Program-made: the position numbers and the translations under genes
Shown: positions 37,686 to 48,715 of the stretch, in pieces
How the letters are laid out: the number at the start of each line of letters is the position of its first letter
Numbering within the stretch: position 1 is the stretch's first letter
Notes under the pieces: generated by a model
What the model saw: only the letters and a program-made list of their open reading frames with translations
Told to the model about the DNA's origin: nothing
Database searches by the model: none
Origin: Xiphydria camelus
Taxonomy: Eukaryota; Arthropoda; Insecta; Hymenoptera; Xiphydriidae
Reading direction: 5' to 3'
Assembly: GCA_963678675.1 (NCBI GenBank)
Contig: OY783200.1
Coordinates: 5,840,501-5,904,500, forward strand
DNA length: 64,000 nucleotides

Positions 37686-40600
37686 CTGCGAAGGAGACCA
37701 CATTCGTGAGGTGAACCTTGCTTTTTCTATTCTCCTCGCAATTCTCGACGGAGAATTGCCGAAGCGATTTCGAATTAAAAGGGCTGTATTTTATGAAACG
37801 ATTTAGTGTAGGACCGTAATATTTTTTTTTCTACTTATTTCTATGCACTATAATGAATTTTAATCGATTGTATCAGATTATTTCTAGGCCTATGAGCTAT
37901 TTTCAAAATCCACAGAATTAAAAGACGCCTCTTAAAGCGAGCTTCGAGTTTTCGTAAATGATTTATGCGAGAACTGTACTTTTAAATGATCAGAAGAGCG
38001 AGATGGTTTCTCGCTTCATTCAACTTTTGCGATCGTACGCTATCATTTGCGATTCGAAAATTCCCTAATTTCTCTGACAGAGTTGCCACAAATTTTGTTT
38101 AACAAAATTTCCTGACTTTTCCAGGTTTTCCGAAGCAAAAATTGCATTTTTCCATACCATTTAATTGACTCATAAAAAGACTTTGGAATAGCGAAAGCAG
38201 CATAAAAATGGTATAGCATGTAATATAATATAAAGAAGCATAAGCTCAAAAAAGGCACAAGTATAACAAAAGCTAAGGAAAATCTAGCAATGCAATAGAA
38301 TATACTTGCCGTATACACGGATCGGTAAAGAGAAGGTGTTAAATACGAATTATAATTTAACAAAAATTAAACTATATTCATGCAAATATTGCAAAAACAT
38401 CATAAGTTTTGTGCATATTTATGCCGTGTCACAAAACATTGGTTAGATATTCCCTAAGAATATTGTATTGAAAATCAATATCACATCAATAGCTCAATAA
38501 ATGGTTAGATTTTCCTTTTCCAAGAGATTAATATTCCTTGACTTTTTAACATTAGTTAAATATTCCCTAAGAATATTGTATTGAAAATCAATATCACGTC
38601 GATAGCTCAGTGTGAATGGTGTGATGTTCTTTTAATAGAAATGTGTATGAAGCAGCAATTAACATATGCACGAGTGTATTAATATTTACACATAGAATTG
38701 TATGAAATTTCAAACACAGTTTTTAAAATTCAAATAGGTTATTAAATTTCAAAACCAGGTGTTCTTAAATTTCGAATATGATATGAAATTTCATAATCAA
38801 ATTTTTTGAAAATTGAAATACGTCATGAATTTTCGTAAACAATTTGTCACGTTTTGATAGATAGATACTTCTGCGCAACGAATTTAGCGACTCGCGTGTG
38901 AATTTTCAAGAACTGTTTTCAATTTCACATCCGTACATGGTAAATCTTTAATACGGTGTTTGAAACTTCCAAAGCAAGTTCTTAAATTTAATAAGTTTAT
39001 TTGAAAATTCAATTTCACACTACAAATTTCATACACGAATTTGAAAATGAATATGCTTCAACTCAAAATTCGAATATTTATTCGAGTTATACAACACAGA
39101 TATTAATTTTCAAACAATTTCACATGATTCTCAGTTTCAATACTGTAGTTCTTAAAATTCACATAACTTTGTATTTCAAATTTCCAAACATTTTTAACAG
39201 CATGGTTAAATATTTCCCAAGAATATATTGTATTGATAATCAATACCACATTGATAGCTCAATAAATGATTACATTAAAACTTCCTGACTTTCCATACTA
39301 TCACAAATATTCCCTGATTTTTCTCAGTTCTCCAGGTTTTCCAGGTCTGTGGCAACCCTCTCTGGCTTGTCCGTCTCTTTGGGCATTTAAGGACGTGCGA
39401 TCGACGCGAAAGCAAGTGCCGCAATTTCACCCAGACTTCGGAAAGCAATATTTCCCGATGTTCGATTTCAAAGAGCAATTATTCGTGCGCCATCGCGGAC
39501 CTTCGAATCCCTGCATCCCCCGATAATCCAACATAATTACTCCAGTACTCACTGATATAATTCGTGTAGGTCGGCACGATCACGATGAGCTCCAGAGTCG
39601 CCAGGAGCAAGATATAGTTGAGCGGGGTGAACCACTCCGAGGATCGACAGTACTTTTCGTAGTCCACCTTGTGCGTGTGGTGGAGAACGACCGCCAGCAG
39701 CAAGTAAGCCGTGTTCCACAGCGAGGCGATAAAGAGAGGCGTTCTTATGTGCTGATAGGTCGACTGATAAAAGTCCAGATAACCGGATATCCGCAAATTG
39801 TGGTGCTTCCGCTTGAGGAGGTAATCGACGAGCATCACGACCGACCAGTACGCGCAATGGAGGTACAGGAATATGAAATACGTGTCGCACTTGCTCCGCT
39901 CCTCGGGCCAGACCGAAACGAAAACGATTCCCGTGATTTCTAGTGCCATCTGAAAGCGGAAATCGTTTCCTCGGGATCATAGTGGTAATCGTAGCAGAGT
40001 GTAGACAAAAACCTACAATATCTTCCAAATTCTCTGAGGTTTCCCTGATTTCCAGGTGGAATATTTGCGAATTCAGGGTAGCCGCTAATTTTAGGTTTCG
40101 ATTTTCCTGACATTTCCAGCTTTTCCAGATCATATTCTAACTTGTTCCAGAAATATTTATGACACGGAGGCTTGGTAGATAATTTAATAACTGTCTTATA
40201 AAGAATATTATTACGGGGATGCGTGCGCGCATACGGGGGTCAAATAGAGATTACAGAAGATATTTAAAAAAATAATGATAAAGAGTGAACTTTGTAGGTC
40301 CATGAAACCATTGCATTTTCCCAAGAGATCAATCCAAAATGATACGCAAACTTTGTGTATGTTTAGAGAAAGATTTACATCTTTCACACAAGGAGGTAGG
40401 ACAGAGAGAGCAGATATTTTTAATTTTCCAAACAATTCAGTAACACCAGTAATGGCGGTAATATAAGCAACATGAGTAATATTAAAAGTGTTCTGCTAAT
40501 GTTATTTTGTCTTTCACACGCAAATTTAAAAAAAATTCCAGACTGTTTTAAATTTCTCTGACTTACCCCTAATCTTGTTGAAAATTTGGTGTAAGAATTT

Positions 40601-41410
40601 AACAGATTTTGTCAAAACCGTGTATTAAATTTTGAAAAGTTTAGACAGAAATTATCATTAGCGTTGAAGATCTGCCATACTTTGATAATATCAATTTGAT
40701 AATCTATCAATATTTGACATAGTTTTCATCGCTTCATGAAACGAATTTCTTACAATCGTTGACAAATTATATTAAAAATGTTTGGAAGATTAAAAGTATT
40801 TGAGAATTTCTAATAATTTTCTCATAAAATTAGATAAATTCTATTAAAAAACGTGTCTGTGCGAAAGTCGCCAAAAACTGATAGCTCTTGTCAAAATGTG
40901 CCATCAAAATTTTTATAGAATTTGTCATATTCTTCTGAATTTTGATAAATTGTATAGGTAATTTATAATATCTTACTAGTCTTAACAAAATCTGTATACT
41001 ATATCTTCATCAGGGTGCTTATTAGACTTTTTCAAAAAAGCTTTTGTGCATAATTTCGCAGGATTTGTCTCCGCATTCCAGTATACTTCCCAGAGTTTCT
41101 AATTTAGTTCATGAATTTCTCTGAAATCTCCAGATCATTAAAAATCCCTGAGATTTCTCAGACTTCCCGATTCTGCCGTCACCCTACGTACACTCTGCTT
41201 TCAGTCCGATCCTCAGGTTGCTCTTCGACTACATTCCAGTGACTCAGTTAATCGCGACAATCAAAGAATCGCGCGCGCTACCCAAAAGACGAAAGAAACG
41301 CTTACACCGAGAATCAACGGCACTGCGACTATCGGTACGGTGTCCAGCTTCGTGAAGTAGTCCTCCTCTTGGGAGGTCAACACCGGTTGAAGGTACTCCT
41401 CGTTGTCCAT
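37453..41410 (-). CDS. TMEM192: Transmembrane protein 192 (three coding exons)
   Basis: Coding exons on the minus strand are 41410-41306, 39949-39553 and 37685-37453 (105, 397 and 233 nt). They are joined at phases 0 and 1 with GT-AG introns and total 244 codons plus stop. TMEM192 is a lysosomal/late-endosomal multi-pass membrane protein that forms dimers; its molecular activity is not settled. The product shows four hydrophobic segments: across the exon 1/2 junction; in TYFIFLYLHCAYW; in LFIASLWNTAYLLLAV; and in NYILLLATLELIVIV. A basic 'RFNRLRPPPD' linker follows, then a C-terminal helix (ELLEKQADLIRYLRDHN) that matches the conserved TMEM192 tail. The human protein is 271 residues, so length fits. 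Each intron carries repeats. It is convergent with the plus-strand gene ending near 35240. Confidence 0.9.
38082..39356. mobile_element. TIR element (AG-GTTGCCACA ends) in TMEM192 intron 2
   Basis: The left 'gacagagttgccacaaattt' is mirrored by 'gtctgtggcaaccctctc' at the right. Next to each end are 'cctgacttttccaggttttc' and 'cctgatttttctcagttctc' motifs. Inside, a 60-bp block with 'aagaatattgtattgaaaat' occurs three times (38447, 38570 and about 39218), and 38690-39190 is a degenerate array of 'aaatttcaaa' words. No transposase was seen. Bounds are good to a few bases. Confidence 0.6.
39553..39949 (-). CDS. TMEM192: TMEM192 coding exon 2
   Basis: It follows the acceptor 'ccgctttcag' and begins MALEITGIVF in frame (phase 0). 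It encodes the rest of membrane segment 1 and segments 2-4. The donor 'agtgagt' gives phase 1. The ATG at its start is internal to the protein; reading on past the donor would add a spurious tail. Confidence 0.9.
39950..41305 (-). other. TMEM192 intron 1 with repeats
   Basis: It holds a short 'cctgacatttccagcttttc' type repeat at 40020-40140 and the AT-rich repeat at 40560-41000. A second 'gagatttctcagacttcccg' motif lies at 41150-41190. No coding sequence was recognised. Confidence 0.6.
40560..41000. repeat. AT-rich dispersed repeat, partner of 35397-36680
   Basis: 'aacagattttgtcaaaaccg', 'gtattaaattttgaaaag' and 'caatatttgacatagttttc' repeat the order seen in 35397-36600 in direct orientation. 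It lies in TMEM192 intron 1. Confidence 0.6.
41306..41410 (-). CDS. TMEM192: TMEM192 coding exon 1
   Basis: ATG at 41410-41408 begins MDNEEYLQPV. The exon encodes a soluble, acidic N-terminus and the start of membrane segment 1 and ends GGT before the donor 'gtaagc', phase 0. Thirty UTR bases (41411-41440) precede the ATG after an acceptor 'tttccgtttcag'. Confidence 0.85.
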
Positions 41411-42010
41411 GTCTGTTGACGCATCGAGAAACACGGCGCCCTGAAACGGAAACCGTAGAATGAAAAACCTGTCAAATCCGACCTCCTGCGTTGAGTTTCA
41501 GCGAGAAATAGAAACTTTTTAGGTTAGATGGGGAGCGTTGAAGAAGAAGTTCCTCGACCGGATCTCGCGAAGATACTTACGCTACCCGCGCTATTTCGCA
41601 GGAGACTGACCATTACCCGCAAAACCGGAGCGCGATTGAAGTCCAAAATGCGACAAAAAGAAAGGAAAATGAACTTTGCACCACTTCGCGACTCGCGGAA
41701 CAGCGGGACGTCTCGCTACATTATTTTTTTCTGGAAAAAAGGCGCGGACGATGGTGCGGGAAGGCCTGCGTTTCGACGGCGTTCGAAAGGCGACGATGAC
41801 AATGCGAGGAACGTGACGCACGTCGCGAATATTCCGTGGGATTCGCGTTTCACTTGCCGAGGTTGAAGGACAGGTCGCGAAGAATTGTGGGTAGTCGTCA
41901 AAACAAATATAGCGGCGAGCAGACGACGCTCCACGACAAGATGGCGTCGCAGGCGAATACTTGTGTCGGTCCAGCACCAGGAGGCGCTGTCCTTTCTCGC
42001 ATGTGAGCGA
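41411..42010 (-). promoter_or_regulatory. TMEM192: TMEM192 5' UTR exon and promoter region
   Basis: Reading the minus strand, a strong donor 'gtaagtat' at 41580 pairs with the acceptor at 41442-41441, giving a 140-bp 5' UTR intron. A non-coding first exon would therefore end at 41581 and extend upstream into a CpG-rich, repeat-free stretch to about 42000. 'cgccatcttgtcg' near 41945 is a typical insect promoter-proximal word. The start site is inferred only. Confidence 0.5.
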
Positions 42011-42137
42011 ACGGTACGATTCTTATAATATTAGACCGCAGCTGTTCAACACTACAATCGAAAGGTGCTAGCGATCCCTGGGGTCGCTGCTTTAAATTAA
42101 TTCATCTAGCACACAGATATGACGTACGAGAATTTAA

Positions 42138-42741
42138 CCCTTTGCGACGCGAATTTTTTTTTCATTCATATTATTGTTATTTTTAGCTTTATAAAGGTTT
42201 TTAGGGTCGCTGAGCACGATGATGACGTTAGAACTTCAAAATTAAAAATTATTTATTCAATTTGCCGACTGTGTTCGTCACGATTCTGACGTCAGTACTG
42301 CAAAATTTAAAATGGCGGATCCAATATGGTAACTACTGTCTCTCAGAATCTTTTATAGACCAACATAACAAAAAACTCTATTTTTGCATATTTTGGAAAT
42401 TTTTTTTTTGAAAAAAACTGACCTACGAAAAATTCTGCAAAAAATATATTGTTTAGTTCAATGTTTGAGATATTTGCAAAAAAAATTGTAGATCTTTAGG
42501 ACTTGTAGTTTAGACACAGCCGAATTTATTGTAAAAAAAACGAGATTTTCGAGTCTTAATCGTTTATAACTAATAAGTAATTAACCAATTCACGTACTTT
42601 TTTGTGCTAGTTGTACTCCTTACATCCCCAAGAGTTTATTAAAAAAAAAGCATTTTCGTACTTAAATGTCAACGCGAACTAGAAATCCAATAAAAACTGA
42701 GAAGTAGGTGGGACTTATACGTCCCACTGCGTCGCAATGGG
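42138..42741. mobile_element. 604-bp TTAA-flanked element (piggyBac-like MITE)
   Basis: TTAA lies at 42134-42137 and 42742-42745. Between them the ends 'ccctttgcgacgc' and 'gcgtcgcaatggg' are inverted repeats with one mismatch. TTAA duplication and CCC-starting ends are hallmarks of piggyBac elements. The interior contains the 'aaaatggcggatccaatatg' core shared with 1-480 and no transposase. Confidence 0.8.
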
Positions 42742-42745
42742 TTAA

Positions 42746-43480
42746 AGAATCTTTTATCGGCAACAAGCTTTGTTAGCCAAGTTGATCGATTGTTATTCGC
42801 GAGATTTAAATTTAAAAAATTACCGTTCGCTGTGTCTATATATATTATGAAAAAGTAAGGAGTTTTTACGTCCTCATAAACAAGTTTGCGATACTTACTC
42901 AACAGATGATCCTCGACCATACTGAGATTCTGGAAATGTCTGTTTAACAGTCGGTAAGCGAGGTGTTGAGTTTCGTTCTCAGCTCGAGAGTTTCCGGATT
43001 TAGGAGAAATAGTATAGTTAGGATCGGACCACTATACGTGGCTGAAATAACAGAACAGGTTTAGCAGATAACACTTAATTTATTAAACACTTGTCGAATG
43101 TTGGTTAGGTACACTTTGCGAATTATTGGAATATAATACACTTGTGAGTTACTGTTCGCGTTCCAAACACTCGCAGAATAAAGGAACCATGTGTATCCAG
43201 CGCGGTAAATCAAAGATGTAACTTCGTTCGAGGCAGGAAGAAAAACTAAGGAAAAGAGAGCTCTGCTAGAGGCCCACTGGAAAAGAGGGGCTCTGGACAG
43301 AGGAGGGAGCAATGTGATCTAATTGGCCAGCATTCTAATCAAAAAAATATGATTGACTGAAATTCGAACATAATAGAATCAATGGCGTTCACAGAGCTCC
43401 TATGTTCCGAACTTTCTAGCGAGCATTTGGTTTACATTGATTTGACATGCGAGTATACATTCGTTATTCACACTTGAATA
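42746..43480. other. No gene recognised
   Basis: AT-rich sequence with two short minus-strand frames (to 43312) lacking recognisable domains. No repeat was bounded. Confidence 0.25.
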
Positions 43481-43729
43481 TCGATGGCTTAGGCGCAATA
43501 GGTTGTAACCCACAAAAAACACGTTATTGCGTTTTTAACGCCATTTGATTGTAACCCTCAAAAGTGCGTCCCTACAATACATCGTAAGCCTTATCTCCAT
43601 TTAAAACGCTCTCTATTTTATTATTTCAAAAGGTCGTATGCCCAGCGAATATTGTCACTGTGAAGTTTTTTGTATCTCCTGTAAAATTTACTGTTTCGGG
43701 GATACGACCTATTGCGCCTAAGCCATCGA
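43481..43729. mobile_element. 249-bp TA-flanked MITE
   Basis: 'tcgatggcttaggcgcaata' at the left and its complement 'tattgcgcctaagccatcga' at the right are perfect inverted repeats flanked by TA. The interior has a second internal symmetry around 'ttgtaaccc' words. Confidence 0.85.
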
Positions 43730-44000
43730 TATATAAGCTAAGCGAGTGAAATGAGAAAAATATTCGTTGACAGTTGATAGTATAACTGAAGGAGGTACGC
43801 CTGGAATTGTTTTGAATCGACATTCTATCTGAAAATTAGGGCTAGGCGTGCTGGGACGTAACACCTCTCCCCTTAGGATTCAAGCGTCGCGCTTGAAGTT
43901 CGACTAAAACAAGCGTTTATATGATCGGTAATCAGTTAATTATTATCATTGGTAGGATACGGAGGTTGATAATATCTGCACCGGGGAAGATGTACCGTAC

Positions 44001-44109
44001 GTCCAACGCAGAACCGGCCACTCTACCGGTATAAATGACTCGAGTACCGTCAAAGCGCGGTCAAAGTCAAATTTCAATGTCCCGGCAAGTGGCCGGTTCT
44101 GCGTGGGAC
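44001..44109. mobile_element. 109-bp foldback
   Basis: The arms 'gtccaacgcagaaccggcca' and 'ggccggttctgcgtgggac' pair with one mismatch around a 70-bp loop containing 'cggtcaaagtcaaattt'. It is either a tiny MITE or an isolated hairpin, and no target duplication was evident. Confidence 0.6.
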
Positions 44110-44216
44110 ATAGGTATACTGGCTAAATTATAATATTATGTATAACATTTTAATATAGCTTATGATTTAATGGAGTAGCGCAATAACAAATATTTGTTAA
44201 ATAATGTGAGTGATTA

Positions 44217-44482
44217 CAGTAAAACCTCGTTTATCGCAACTCTCACTTATTGAGAGTCTCACTTATTGCAAGGTAGAAGTCTCGTTTATTGCAACCCCTT
44301 CGTCTCCCACCGTGCATGGTAGTTACAACCCTTCCGACTCCTACCGTACATGGTTTTCGAATCACGAGCGACCAGTGCGAAATCGCCTTGAGTCGAGAAG
44401 CGGGGTGGGGGCCCCTCTTGAGTTGCGATAAGCGCAACGAGGCATGCGATTCGAGGGGCTTGTAATAAATGAGGTTTTACTG
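44217..44482. mobile_element. 266-bp pogo/Tigger-like MITE
   Basis: The left 'cagtaaaacctcgtttat' and right 'aaatgaggttttactg' are inverted repeats flanked by TA (44215-44216 and 44483-44484). CAGT-type ends with an AACCTC core are characteristic of pogo-group non-autonomous elements. The interior repeats 'cacttattgagagtctcact' in tandem near 44250-44290. Confidence 0.8.
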
Positions 44483-44484
44483 TA

Positions 44485-44879
44485 TTAATAATCGCAGTAA
44501 GTAAAGAAAACTTATTATTAGTATAACGATAAAATTTCCAATACAAAAAAATTTGAGAAAATAACATAATAGCAATAAAATAGAGTTTGATATAATAATG
44601 CTAGTAATTAGTAATACAATGATTTGATATAACAGTGTCTTAAAAGATAAAATTCACGCTTTTCTTAATTATGAGATTGAATATATTTTTAATACGCAAT
44701 ATATGATTTATGCAGTAATTTAATCTACGCTTAGTTTATTATCTTAAGTCTATACGTTTTATTTTCAACGTTTTCAGCGGGTATAATATCTTAATGAGCT
44801 ATTTTCGCACTATCGCAATGTATGATTTTCCGCTTGTTTTTTACTAATTCTATTTCTATGTCATTTTTTTCAGGGAATA
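44485..44879. other. AT-rich spacer
   Basis: AT-rich, with no gene or bounded element recognised. Its right part may include the decayed 3' part of the gypsy element. Confidence 0.25.
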
Positions 44880-46304
44880 CTTTTGTGATTTTGTACAGAC
44901 ATTTGTAAGTCATTTTTTGTGTCGTCAAGTTTGCCCGCCTTGTGATCTTTAACTAAATACATTTCTTGATCGATTTTGAACTGAACAGGATGAATTTTTT
45001 TATCGTAATGCATTTTCGAGTTTTGTTTAGCTTGTTCTAAATTTTCGTGAGCATTTCTTCGAAATTCTTGAGTTTGCGATATAGTGTTTTTAAGCTAGTG
45101 GTCATAAGTAAAGATTTCTTCCAACGATCGAAATTCTGATGGCATGCGTACATTTTTCCCATAAACGATTTCATAATGAGTGTACCTAGTGCCTTCGTAC
45201 TTGCTCGATTTATATGCGAAAGTCGCATGATCTAACCATTTATCCCAATCTTTCCTTGCCACATAGTGATTTAGATAATCTATTAATACCTGATGACTTT
45301 TTTCTAATGAACCGTTCGATTGTGGGTGAAATGCTGTAGTTTTGATTTATTTAATTTTGAAGGCTTTTGCTAAATACTTCATTACTCGGCCAATGAAAGC
45401 GGTACCTTGATCTATTAATATGATCCTCGGACATCCGTAGATGAAGATAAATTTGTGCACTCTCTCTCTAACGCATTTGCGTTGGCTTCGGTTGTTGCTT
45501 GTTTTAAGGGGGAAAACTCCTCCAGACCACCTCCAAACAACAGGTTTTCCAATAATTTTTTACAAAAAACTGAGAGCATTTATTGCAATGAATAAAATTA
45601 CATAATAATATTGACATTCAAATGTATACACACAATTTTTTTAGGAGTGAAAAAAACAAAATGGCGGCGCTACAGCTGATCAAACTTGACTCCTCGAAAA
45701 TAGCGCCGTGGAACGCCCAGATCCTTGTAGTTAACTAAAATCAACGAACCAAATTTTTTTCATTAAAATAAATCACTTCGCTTTGCATGAACCTAAATAT
45801 AACAAAAATAAAGAAAAAAACAAAAATTTGAGGACAAAAAGAAAGTTATCTTTAAATGTTTTTTCCTTTTGGCCTCAAATTTTAATTTTTTTCTGTTTTT
45901 TTTTGGTTATATTTAGGTTTATGCAAAGCGAAATGATGTTTTAATGAAAAAAATTTGGTTCGTTGATTTTAGTTAACTACAAGGACCTGGGCGTTCCACG
46001 GCGCAAATTTCGAGGAGTCAAGTTTGATCAGCTGTAGCGCCGCCATTATGTTTTTTCACTCCTACAATATGCATATGTAATTCAATGCAATGAATGTGCT
46101 CTCAGTTTTTTGTAAAAAATTATTGAAAAAACTTTTCTCTGGAGGTGGTCTGGAGGAGTTTCCCCCCTTAAAGGTACTGCGACACAAAATTTGGATAAAT
46201 CATCTTGCATGGTCAAAATATATTTATGTCCGTCTGTTGATTCGTCGAATAGTCCTATGATGTCCAATGATAATTTGTAAGTAATTCTAAGAAATAGGTC
46301 ATAG

Positions 46305-46310
<6 letters not shown>
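44880..46310 (-). pseudogene. Ty3/gypsy integrase pseudogene split by a TTAA foldback
   Basis: On the minus strand 46310-46172 encodes the start of the integrase catalytic core. The first Asp is in LDIIGLFDESTDG, followed by KYILTMQDDLSKF. After the 660-bp insertion at 45508-46167 the core resumes at about 45503. The second Asp is in IILIDQGTAF and the glutamate segment in AFHPQSNGSLEKS, followed by NHYVARKDWDKW and a diverged C-terminal region with HYDKKIHP. A frameshift in a GA run near 45470 and at least two in-frame stops (near 45352 and 45093) break it. Gag, protease, reverse transcriptase and LTRs were not identified. This is an old, immobile fragment. Confidence 0.85.
45508..46167. mobile_element. 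660-bp near-perfect foldback with TTAA target duplication
   Basis: TTAA at 45504-45507 and 46168-46171 flanks it. Almost the whole left half (for example 'actcctccagaccacctcc', 'ggcggcgctacagctgatca', 'tagttaactaaaatcaacga') is mirrored in the right half, meeting near 45850. It has no open frame. TTAA suggests piggyBac-type mobilisation. Removing the insertion with one TTAA restores continuity of the interrupted integrase sequence, which proves it is an insertion. Confidence 0.85.
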
Positions 46311-46352
<42 letters not shown>

Positions 46353-46530
46353 AAGAGTATTTTTCTTTCCTAGAAAAGGGTCAGATTCTGCCCAGAGCAA
46401 ATAATTTTAAGAAATTCGTCATAGGTGAGACCAAGCGTATTTTTTTTTCTTGAAAAGGGACAGGCTCTGCTCAGAGCAAGTAATTCTAAGAAATAAACCA
46501 TAGCACAGCACGAGCATAGATTTTTCTCCC
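46262..46530. repeat. Degenerate tandem triplication with (GA)n tract
   Basis: 'gtaattctaagaaataggtc' (46271) recurs as 'taattttaagaaattcgtca' (about 46402) and 'gtaattctaagaaataaacc' (about 46479). The spacing is about 80-130 bp, the first gap being expanded by a (GA)n run at 46309-46350. 'gaaaagggtcagattctgcc' and 'gaaaagggacaggctctgct' mark the other part of the unit. Confidence 0.65.
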
Positions 46531-47062
46531 TTGGAGGAGGGATAGGAATCAGCCCCCGCTTGAGTAAAATAAAAAGGCCGGAATTTTTCCCTCGGGGCGA
46601 ATTTTTGCTTGTTCAGTGCAACGTGGCTTATTCTGTTCAAATTTCTTGTCGAAAATCTCTTTATCGTGAATAAAGTAATCGTAGAGCCTAGCTTCAGTAT
46701 TTTGATTAATCCTCGGCAACCGAATCCTTGCCAGGGCTCATTAAAAGGAAGCCATAAAGACAGGGAGAGAGACCGAGAGAGACGAACCTGATCAGTCAAG
46801 AGCGACGAAAGACCCAGAGGTAACCTTCATAACTATTCTTTCCAAGCCATAGAATGTGGAAGTAAGGAATCGCCTATCCAAATATAGTCCTAATCCGCAC
46901 CCGATAAATCCCGATCATGGAACTTCCAATCCCGATATGAATGAAAAAATTTTAAAGTGAAAGCAGTGAATAAGAAATTCTCTGTGATAACCTCAGTTTC
47001 CCTTTCAATTCCAGTAGCTAGCCGTAACTCCATAATTTTCATGGGAATTCTCGTTCAAATAG
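46531..47062. other. No feature recognised
   Basis: It may contain further decayed gypsy LTR or leader sequence. Open frames at 46419-46799 lack recognisable motifs. Confidence 0.25.
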
Positions 47063-47358
47063 CGTTAGCCACGTGTAGTATTGGATAATTTCCTCGGCAA
47101 TGGGATATAAATACAGATTTCTCTGCAGAGCTGGATTTTTTTTCTAGTATTTTGAATATACTTATCTTCCCTTTTTTATAAATCATACTGATTCAGTCAC
47201 ATCGGGTAAACGCGTGCGCGAATGAAATAAATGGATTCAGTGTGGTATAAGATGTTATAGAGTACAAAACATCCGACTTTTTTATTTTTATCATTCCAAT
47301 CAAAGGATTGATGATTTATATCCCATTGCTGAGAAAATTATCCAGCACTTGTATTTAA
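47063..47358. mobile_element. About 300-bp inverted-repeat element
   Basis: 'tattggataatttcctcggc' with 'aatgggatataaat' at the left is mirrored by 'atttatatcccattgctgag' with 'aaaattatccagcacttgta' at the right. The ends are not sharply defined and no target duplication was seen. Confidence 0.55.
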
Positions 47359-47545
47359 CAAATGATCGCGACAAGGAACCTATTAATGAGAAATGCGATA
47401 TAAGCTTTTTGTATCACTTGTTACCACCGCCAAGAAGGAAATGTCACTGGCTCCTCTCATTACCACCACTTCGTGAACATACCAAGAGGGTGTATTACCA
47501 AGTTCAAACATAGCAAGGACGAGAATCAAACGCTGAGGATTAGAG

Positions 47546-47895
47546 ATGGAGGAGAACCACCATAATGCTCCTTCCAGTGATTCAACGCGCAGAACTAGCT
47601 CCGAAAAAGTTGCTCAAAAAGGTAATTAATTTTTGTGGCTCCTACACAAAGAAATAAATAATTGTCCTTCCTACATTTATCATCATGTAATCAATGAAAA
47701 GTAGTGCAACAAAGGCTATCCAATAAGTTTTCACTCTTTTTCATGAACATTTTAATTGAATGTTTTCTCATTTTCAGATCTTTTGTTGTTGTAAAGGTGA
47801 CTGTGCCACAAGTAGATGTAGAAATATTTGCTGAAACTGGTGGAAATGGAAGTGATGACGATGTTCCTTTTATGGAAGTCGATTGTGAGTATTAA
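47546..47895 (+). pseudogene. Possible remnant of a CXC (cysteine-rich) protein gene
   Basis: A start-like exon, ATG at 47546 (MEENHHNAPSSDSTRR), reaches a donor-like 'aaggtaatta' at 47621. After an acceptor-like 'tctcattttcag' (47777) one frame reads CCCKGDCATSRCRNIC and then stops, while a second frame continues FAETGGNGSDDDVPFMEVD. The spacing C-C-C-x3-C-x4-C-x3-C resembles the CXC/tesmin type found in some insect transposon proteins. Frames do not join cleanly between exons, so this is a broken copy or coincidence. Confidence 0.3.
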
Positions 47896-48449
47896 TAATG
47901 TTATGCATCAAAACAAATAATATACATAAATAAAATAATATATTCCAGTAGTTCTTCCAGAAATATTCCGATGTCGGATGAGTAATCCATGTCGATCCAC
48001 TTCGATTGGAGTGGTCCAAATAGTTTTTATTCGTTATTTTAAATATTTCCATAATAGAACACAAGCTGGAGCATTATACTACCAATTAAATTGGTGGTTT
48101 GCTTCCGAATGTAAAATTCCTTTTCTTGTTTTGTTCCTAACTACCATAAATATAATATTCCAACATTTAGCGCTGTCGAATTGTCGATTTCTCTATGCTT
48201 TAGGTAAAAATACATCATTTCTGCTTCCAATATCTAATGTTCAAATTTCACGCTTTGCAATTATTTCATTCAGAATTAAAATTGAACAAGACAAATACGA
48301 ACTAATTTGGAAAACTGCACACTAGAACGACAGTTGTAGAATAGGCCTACTGGGGAAACTACAATAAAAAAAACAGGCCCTTTACTCTACCTCATGATGG
48401 TGTGGAAACGAGTACAATTTATTATGAAAACATAATGAATCGGTAATTA

Positions 48450-48715
48450 GCAAAGTTAAGAGTGAAAAGGGTACGTGAATGCAATTGTAAGAAAAACGCT
48501 CCGGTTTACTTAGGCGCAACTCTGAAATTATAATTTTTATGTAACTACCTCTTACCTATAGGAGGCGCTGGAAAGAATATAATACCAAAGAATCGGATTG
48601 AAAAGGGTACGCAATGCAACTGTAAGAAATCTACAAGTCCTCTACAATGTGTTCATAATATAATAACTACCTTTTTTACATAGGAGGCGCTGGAATGAAG
48701 CTAATGGAAATAAGA
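48450..48715 (+). repeat. Tandem duplication, about 137 bp
   Basis: 'gaaaagggtacgtgaatgca' (48463) recurs as 'gaaaagggtacgcaatgcaa' (48600), each unit ending 'ataggaggcgctgga'. Homology is moderate, so the duplication is not recent. One frame of the first copy reads RECNCKK, which could be a cysteine-rich coding remnant related to 47778. Confidence 0.55.

Noticed and set aside
39549..40133. 194-codon minus-strand frame overlapping TMEM192 exon 2
   Set aside because: It is out of frame with the conserved TMEM192 sequence and crosses the exon's splice acceptor.
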